A DNA stretch of 9,097 nucleotides. Origin: an uncultured Pseudomonadota bacterium. GTDB lineage: Bacteria; SAR324; NAC60-12. The DNA lies in the NCBI GenBank assembly GCA_913052275.1, contig CAJXDX010000062.1:1-9097 (forward strand), given 5' to 3'. A model generated the notes under the pieces. It was given only the letters and a program-made list of their open reading frames with translations. It did not search any database and was not told where the DNA came from. This document shows positions 5,748 to 9,097 of this stretch, in pieces. The stretch's first letter is position 1, and each line of letters starts with the position of its first letter. Made by a program: the position numbers and the translations under genes.

Positions 5748-7406
5748 ATGATATCTTCCCTAAAAATATCAGGAAGCTGGAATTTATTCACACTGACAAT
5801 GGTAATTTTATTTGCCTTACCGGTAATCTCTTTGATGGTAACTGCAGGTTCCGCAGAAGAAAATGTCTGGGAGCATTTGTTAAGCACTGTGATGCCGGGA
5901 TATCTGGGAAACACTTTCTGGCTGATGCTTGGTGTCGGTAGCGGAACTCTTTTATTAGGGGTGAGTTCCGGATGGTTGATTTCCATGACTGAATTCCCCG
6001 GAAGGCGCGTAATGGAATGGGCGCTGCTTTTACCACTGGCCTTCCCAGGCTACATTATTGCCATGGTCTATGTAGAACTGCTTGAATACTCAGGACCGGT
6101 GCAGTCCCAACTCAGGTTATGGTTTGGCTGGAACAGTTTCCAGGATTACTGGTTTCCACCAATTGCTTCTGTGGGAGGTGCGGTTACGGTGCTGTCGCTC
6201 GTTCTTTATCCTTATGTATATCTTCTTGCCAGAACTGCTTTTCTGCAGCAGTCGGCTGCTTTACTGGAAGTTGGTCGGATGCTTGGCAAAAGCCTTAAAA
6301 ACAGTTTTATAAATGTTGCATTGCCGTTGGCAAGGCCGGCTATTGCCATTGGTGTCAGTCTGGCATTGATGGAAACCCTGGCTGATTTTGGCACAATGCA
6401 GTTATTTGCGGTACAGACATTTACAACAGGAATTTACAATACCTGGTTTGGGACCTACAATGCTCCGGCAGCCGCTCAGCTGTCATTGTCATTGCTGATG
6501 TTTTTCTGCTTCTTTATCTTTCTGGAACGCTATTCACGAAGAAAGCAGCGTTCTCATACAAAAGACAGCATCATGAACGTACAACCCCGATATCCACTTT
6601 CCGGAATTCGTGCCATTACTGCTCTGGTATTTTGTTTATTACCTGTCACCTTCGGATTTGCTTTGCCAGCGGGTTTATTGATACAGTGGGCCTTGGAAAG
6701 CTGGAGAAACGTTATGCTTGACCGTTTTTTCAGTGATGCTGGAAACAGTCTGGTTCTGGCCGGTGTGACAGCTTTCATAGGAGTAGTTCTGGGAATATTG
6801 CTGGCATATGGCACTCGACTCAGCAAACGCAGAAGAGTTCATCTGGCAGCTAGAATTGTCAGTCTCGGTTATGCTATCCCAGGACCTGTTGTAGCACTGG
6901 GGGTACTGTTACCTTTTGCCTGGTTTGACCGTACAATTGATGCCTGGTTTAAAGAGTCTTATGGAATTTCTACGGGCTATATACTTAGCGGAACTGTATT
7001 CATCCTTATATTTGCATACCTGGTACGTTTTCTGGCCTTGGCATTCGGTGCCGCAGAATCCGGATTTGGCCGCATCACCCCCCAGATGGAAGAAGCAAGC
7101 CGATCATTAGGAAAAACTAACTTGCAGACACTGAAACAAGTTCATGTACCTTTGATGCGCGGCAGCATGTTGGCGGCAGGACTGCTTGTGTTTGTGGATG
7201 TTATGAAAGAATTGCCAGCCACATTGATGCTGCAGCCGTTTAATTTCAGTACTCTTGCAACACGGGCATACGGTTATGCGACTGAAGAGCTGCTGAAGGA
7301 AGCCTCTCTGTGGTGCCTTACTATAGTGGCCGTTGGACTCTTTCCGGTACTTTTCCTGAACCGTCAGCTGAGAGAAACTTCTCCTCGGCACTATAAGGAA
7401 ATTTGA
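5748..7406 (+). CDS. Fe(III) ABC transporter permease, fused two-domain FbpB/FutB type
   Basis: This 552-residue inner-membrane protein forms the whole iron channel, with two BPD_transp_1 halves fused in one chain as is usual for FbpB/FutB. The first half runs from about 14 to 262 with its EAA coupling loop at about 173-197 (LEVGRMLGKS, ending ALPLARP). A short charged linker (about 260-275, RYSRRKQRSH) separates it from the second half (about 285-540), whose EAA loop is at about 447-471 (MEEASRSLGK, ending VPLMRG). The stretch MKELPATLMLQPFNFSTLAT (486-505) is strongly typical of ferric iron permeases. About twelve transmembrane helices are expected. The ATG lies 18 bases after the regulator's stop with only a weak Shine-Dalgarno sequence, and the ATPase gene starts 2 bases after its TGA. 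Iron specificity is inferred from family and neighbours. Confidence 0.92.
   Translation: MISSLKISGSWNLFTLTMVILFALPVISLMVTAGSAEENVWEHLLSTVMPGYLGNTFWLMLGVGSGTLLLGVSSGWLISMTEFPGRRVMEWALLLPLAFPGYIIAMVYVELLEYSGPVQSQLRLWFGWNSFQDYWFPPIASVGGAVTVLSLVLYPYVYLLARTAFLQQSAALLEVGRMLGKSLKNSFINVALPLARPAIAIGVSLALMETLADFGTMQLFAVQTFTTGIYNTWFGTYNAPAAAQLSLSLLMFFCFFIFLERYSRRKQRSHTKDSIMNVQPRYPLSGIRAITALVFCLLPVTFGFALPAGLLIQWALESWRNVMLDRFFSDAGNSLVLAGVTAFIGVVLGILLAYGTRLSKRRRVHLAARIVSLGYAIPGPVVALGVLLPFAWFDRTIDAWFKESYGISTGYILSGTVFILIFAYLVRFLALAFGAAESGFGRITPQMEEASRSLGKTNLQTLKQVHVPLMRGSMLAAGLLVFVDVMKELPATLMLQPFNFSTLATRAYGYATEELLKEASLWCLTIVAVGLFPVLFLNRQLRETSPRHYKEI
7395..7400 (+). promoter_or_regulatory. Ribosome binding site of the iron ATPase gene
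   Basis: AAGGAA sits inside the last codons of the permease gene, 8 bases before ATG 7409 and only 2 bases before an in-frame TTG at 7403. The spacing supports ATG 7409 as the start. Confidence 0.55.
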
Positions 7407-7408
7407 CA

Positions 7409-8458
7409 ATGATTGAATGCAGAAATCTTGGTAAATCTTATGGTACTGTGCAGGCAGTAAGTGATATCAGTCTGAGTTTGGATGAGCACGAATTCCTTTC
7501 TATACTTGGTCCTTCAGGTTGCGGGAAATCCACTCTTCTGAGACTGATAGCAGGTCTTGAAGTACCCAGTCAGGGGCAGGTTTTTTTGCATGGTCAGGAA
7601 ATTTCAGGCAGGAAAATAATTCTTCCTCCGGAACGCAGAAAATTCGGCATGATCTTCCAGGATTTTGCTTTGTTTCCACACCTTAGTGTAAAAGACAATG
7701 TGGGATATGGAGCCGCTGGATCCAAAACTGAAAAACAACAACGCGTTAATGAACTGCTTGAACTTGTCAGCTTACCTCATCTTGCCACAACAATGCCTCA
7801 TCAAATCAGTGGAGGTGAACAGCAGCGTATTGCCGTGGCAAGAGCTCTTGCTCCAAGGCCACGTCTTATATTGATGGATGAGCCGTTCAGCAATCTGGAC
7901 TATCAGCTGCGTCAACAGCTGAGGCGTGACATCAGAGAAATTCTCAAGCATGAAGGTGTTGCTACAGTACTTGTTACTCACGACCAGGTAGAGGCAATTA
8001 CTTTTTCAGACCGTATGCTTTTGATGCAAAAAGGTAAGGTAGTGCAGGAAGGAACTCCGGCAGAAATTTATCAGAATCCACAAACAATTTGGGCATCCTC
8101 TTTTGTGGGTGAAGCAAATCATCTGCCAGTTGAATGGCAGAATGATTCTTTAAAAACACCGTTGGGAGAATTGAATGTACCTTTTGAAATTGGCAGGAAT
8201 GCTCGGATCATGATGGTACGTCCGGAAGATTTTAAACTTGAGTCAGTTCCTGCGGATCAGGCAAATGGAATTGTTAAATCTGTGGATTTTTCCGGTTCTG
8301 TGCAGAATGTCGGTGTGTTGTTAAAAAGCGGAGCAAGTGTTCAGGTCAGTGGTTCTCCTCATTTATTATGGAACCAGGAGGATTCAGTGAAAATAACAGC
8401 CGAACGATATTTGTGTTTCAACAGTTCCGGAAACAGACTGAACGGAATTCCGGAATAA
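7409..8458 (+). CDS. Fe(III) ABC transporter ATP-binding protein, FbpC/FutC type
   Basis: This 349-residue cytoplasmic ATPase drives iron import through the upstream permease. Motifs in order are Walker A GPSGCGKST (34-42), Q-loop Gln84 in MIFQDFALFPHLSV (typical of FbpC/PotA-like ATPases), signature ISGGEQQR (133-140), Walker B LILMDEP (153-159) with Glu158, D-loop SNLD and switch His191 in VTHDQVEA. The C-terminal regulatory part carries VRPEDFKL (270-277) and a TOBE_2-like domain to about 340, the expected length for the family. The ATG at 7409 has an AAGGAA site at good distance; a TTG at 7403 would overlap the permease stop but sits too close to that site. It is the last gene of the iron operon. 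Iron as substrate comes from the neighbouring FutA-like protein, since related ATPases carry other substrates. Confidence 0.9.
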   Translation: MIECRNLGKSYGTVQAVSDISLSLDEHEFLSILGPSGCGKSTLLRLIAGLEVPSQGQVFLHGQEISGRKIILPPERRKFGMIFQDFALFPHLSVKDNVGYGAAGSKTEKQQRVNELLELVSLPHLATTMPHQISGGEQQRIAVARALAPRPRLILMDEPFSNLDYQLRQQLRRDIREILKHEGVATVLVTHDQVEAITFSDRMLLMQKGKVVQEGTPAEIYQNPQTIWASSFVGEANHLPVEWQNDSLKTPLGELNVPFEIGRNARIMMVRPEDFKLESVPADQANGIVKSVDFSGSVQNVGVLLKSGASVQVSGSPHLLWNQEDSVKITAERYLCFNSSGNRLNGIPE

Positions 8459-8685
8459 AAAGTATCGAGGACAGAAAAAATTTCTTACCTGATTTCACCC
8501 AAAAGCTGAATAAAAATTCAAAACTCTTATCTATTTGTTTCTCCTGCCTTTATTTACTGCGTTACAGTGTTTACCAGGCATTTTGCAGAGGAATTTCCAA
8601 ACCAGTAAATGTGACGGCCTTTATTTGGTGAGGAGTTAAAGTATCTGCTGATTATTTTCAAGGTGAGAGCATTTGGCATGTATTT
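8459..8685. other. Convergent intergenic region without an obvious terminator
   Basis: This gap separates the iron operon (+) from the sigma factor gene (-), so both transcripts must end here or read into one another. I see only weak hairpins, such as ACTG-CGTTA-CAGT around 8558-8570, and AT-rich tracts; none has a strong stem followed by a T-run. A ribosome-binding-like GAGGAG near 8630 is not followed by an open frame of useful length. No small gene can be supported. Confidence 0.5.
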
Positions 8686-9097
8686 TCAAAACAGGTTTTT
8701 TCTTTTATAATGACCACTCCAGTCAACTCCATCAATCAGGGTCAGCATGAACTCATCCAGGTAGTTTGAATAATGCAGCGGCAGGCTTTTGTTGATCAGC
8801 TCCGGGTGTACTTCTTCAAGATATGCCTTAAGTTTGTCGCAGATTACCATAAGTCTTTCTTTATCATTTAAAAACGTTCCTTGTTTTTCCTGTTCCACAA
8901 TCTGTCTAAGATTAATCACACGGTTCCTGAAATTTTTCACTCCATTGTTTTTTATTCTTTTTATTTGTTCCCTTGAACTTTGGTCACCTTTACTGATTTC
9001 TTCAAGAGTGTATCTTTTTGGTTGATGAATGCCAAAATATGATCTCAAAATCTTTTCCTCTTTTGCAGTTAAAGTTGAAAGCAGTTCTTTTATATAA
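8686..9097 (-). CDS. Sigma-70 family RNA polymerase sigma factor, region 4 plus C-terminal extension (3' fragment)
   Basis: This is the C-terminal 136 residues of a protein whose gene starts beyond the right edge; the frame is open to base 9096. Residues 4-58 of the fragment read as sigma region 4: ELLSTLTAKEEKILRSYFGI, then YTLEEIS and SSREQIKRIKNNGVKNFR. These correspond to the LTxRExxVLRxRFGI, TLEEVG and SRERIRQIExxALRKLR signatures of RpoD/RpoS/RpoH-type factors, which contact the -35 element. Several usually conserved positions differ (SSREQIKRIKNNG for SRERIRQIEAKA). About 77 further residues follow to the TGA at 8686-8688, charged and predicted mostly helical, ending DGVDWSGHYKRKNLF. 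Primary and heat-shock sigma factors normally end soon after region 4, so the tail is unusual. The gene is convergent with the iron operon. Whether it is the housekeeping or an alternative sigma cannot be told from this piece. Confidence 0.72.
   Translation of the reverse strand, partial: YIKELLSTLTAKEEKILRSYFGIHQPKRYTLEEISKGDQSSREQIKRIKNNGVKNFRNRVINLRQIVEQEKQGTFLNDKERLMVICDKLKAYLEEVHPELINKSLPLHYSNYLDEFMLTLIDGVDWSGHYKRKNLF

Noticed and set aside
7403..7408. TTG 7403 as the start of the iron ATPase, overlapping the permease stop
   Set aside because: The AAGGAA site is only 2 bases upstream of it, while ATG 7409 has the normal 8-base spacing and gives the standard N-terminus of the family.
8368..8631. 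87-residue + strand frame overlapping the end of the ATPase gene
   Set aside because: It overlaps a well-supported gene in another frame, has no recognisable domain, and its composition after 8459 is that of AT-rich noncoding DNA.
8789..9025. Hydrophobic + strand frame opposite the sigma factor fragment
   Set aside because: It is the antisense of a frame with a recognisable sigma region 4; its hydrophobicity follows from the Lys/Glu-rich codons on the other strand.

Overview
The window looks like chromosomal DNA of a Gram-negative (diderm) bacterium. It carries two periplasmic-binding-protein-type ABC import systems, one with a Sec-exported soluble binding protein, and the tail of a primary-type sigma factor gene. 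I cannot assign a genus. The peptide operon is visibly richer in GC than the iron operon, and the gap between them and the last kilobase are AT-rich. There are no tRNA or rRNA genes, CRISPR arrays, insertion sequences or phage genes.

Region 1 (1-3414, + strand) is the distal part of a YejBEF/Dpp/Opp-type peptide uptake operon. It holds the C-terminus of a DppB/YejB-type permease, a complete YejE/DppC-type permease with a large external domain, and two separate oligo_HPY-type ATPases (DppD-like and DppF-like). The last three genes are joined by 4-base ATGA stop/start overlaps and are probably translationally coupled. The substrate-binding protein and the start of the first permease lie to the left of the window.

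Region 2 (3415-3916) is a long AT-rich gap. Its left half shows nothing clear. Its right half holds a good sigma-70-type promoter candidate (TTGTCA, 17 bases, TATATT). Just downstream is a perfect palindrome of the form TTAG-N6-CTAA, the same spacing as the DtxR/IdeR box core. Further inverted repeats follow in the presumed leader, then an AGGAGG ribosome binding site.

Region 3 (3917-8458, + strand) is a four-gene ferric iron uptake operon: a FutA/FbpA-type Fe(III)-binding protein, a DtxR/IdeR-family metal-dependent repressor, a fused two-domain FbpB/FutB permease and an FbpC/FutC ATPase. The regulator sits inside the transport operon, between the binding protein and the permease. A 13-base-pair perfect stem-loop lies between the binding protein gene and the regulator gene. 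The simplest model is a self-contained autoregulated module: the binding protein captures Fe(III) in the periplasm, the permease and ATPase import it, and the regulator loaded with metal shuts the promoter through the palindrome. The stem-loop would let the binding protein be made in excess.

Region 4 (8459-9097) is a convergent gap of about 230 bases without a clear terminator. It is followed on the minus strand by the 3' end of a sigma-70 family gene whose region 4 is recognisable but which carries an unusual C-terminal extension of about 77 residues.

The points most worth following are the embedded DtxR-like regulator with its altered metal site, its candidate operator, the intercistronic hairpin and the extended sigma factor.
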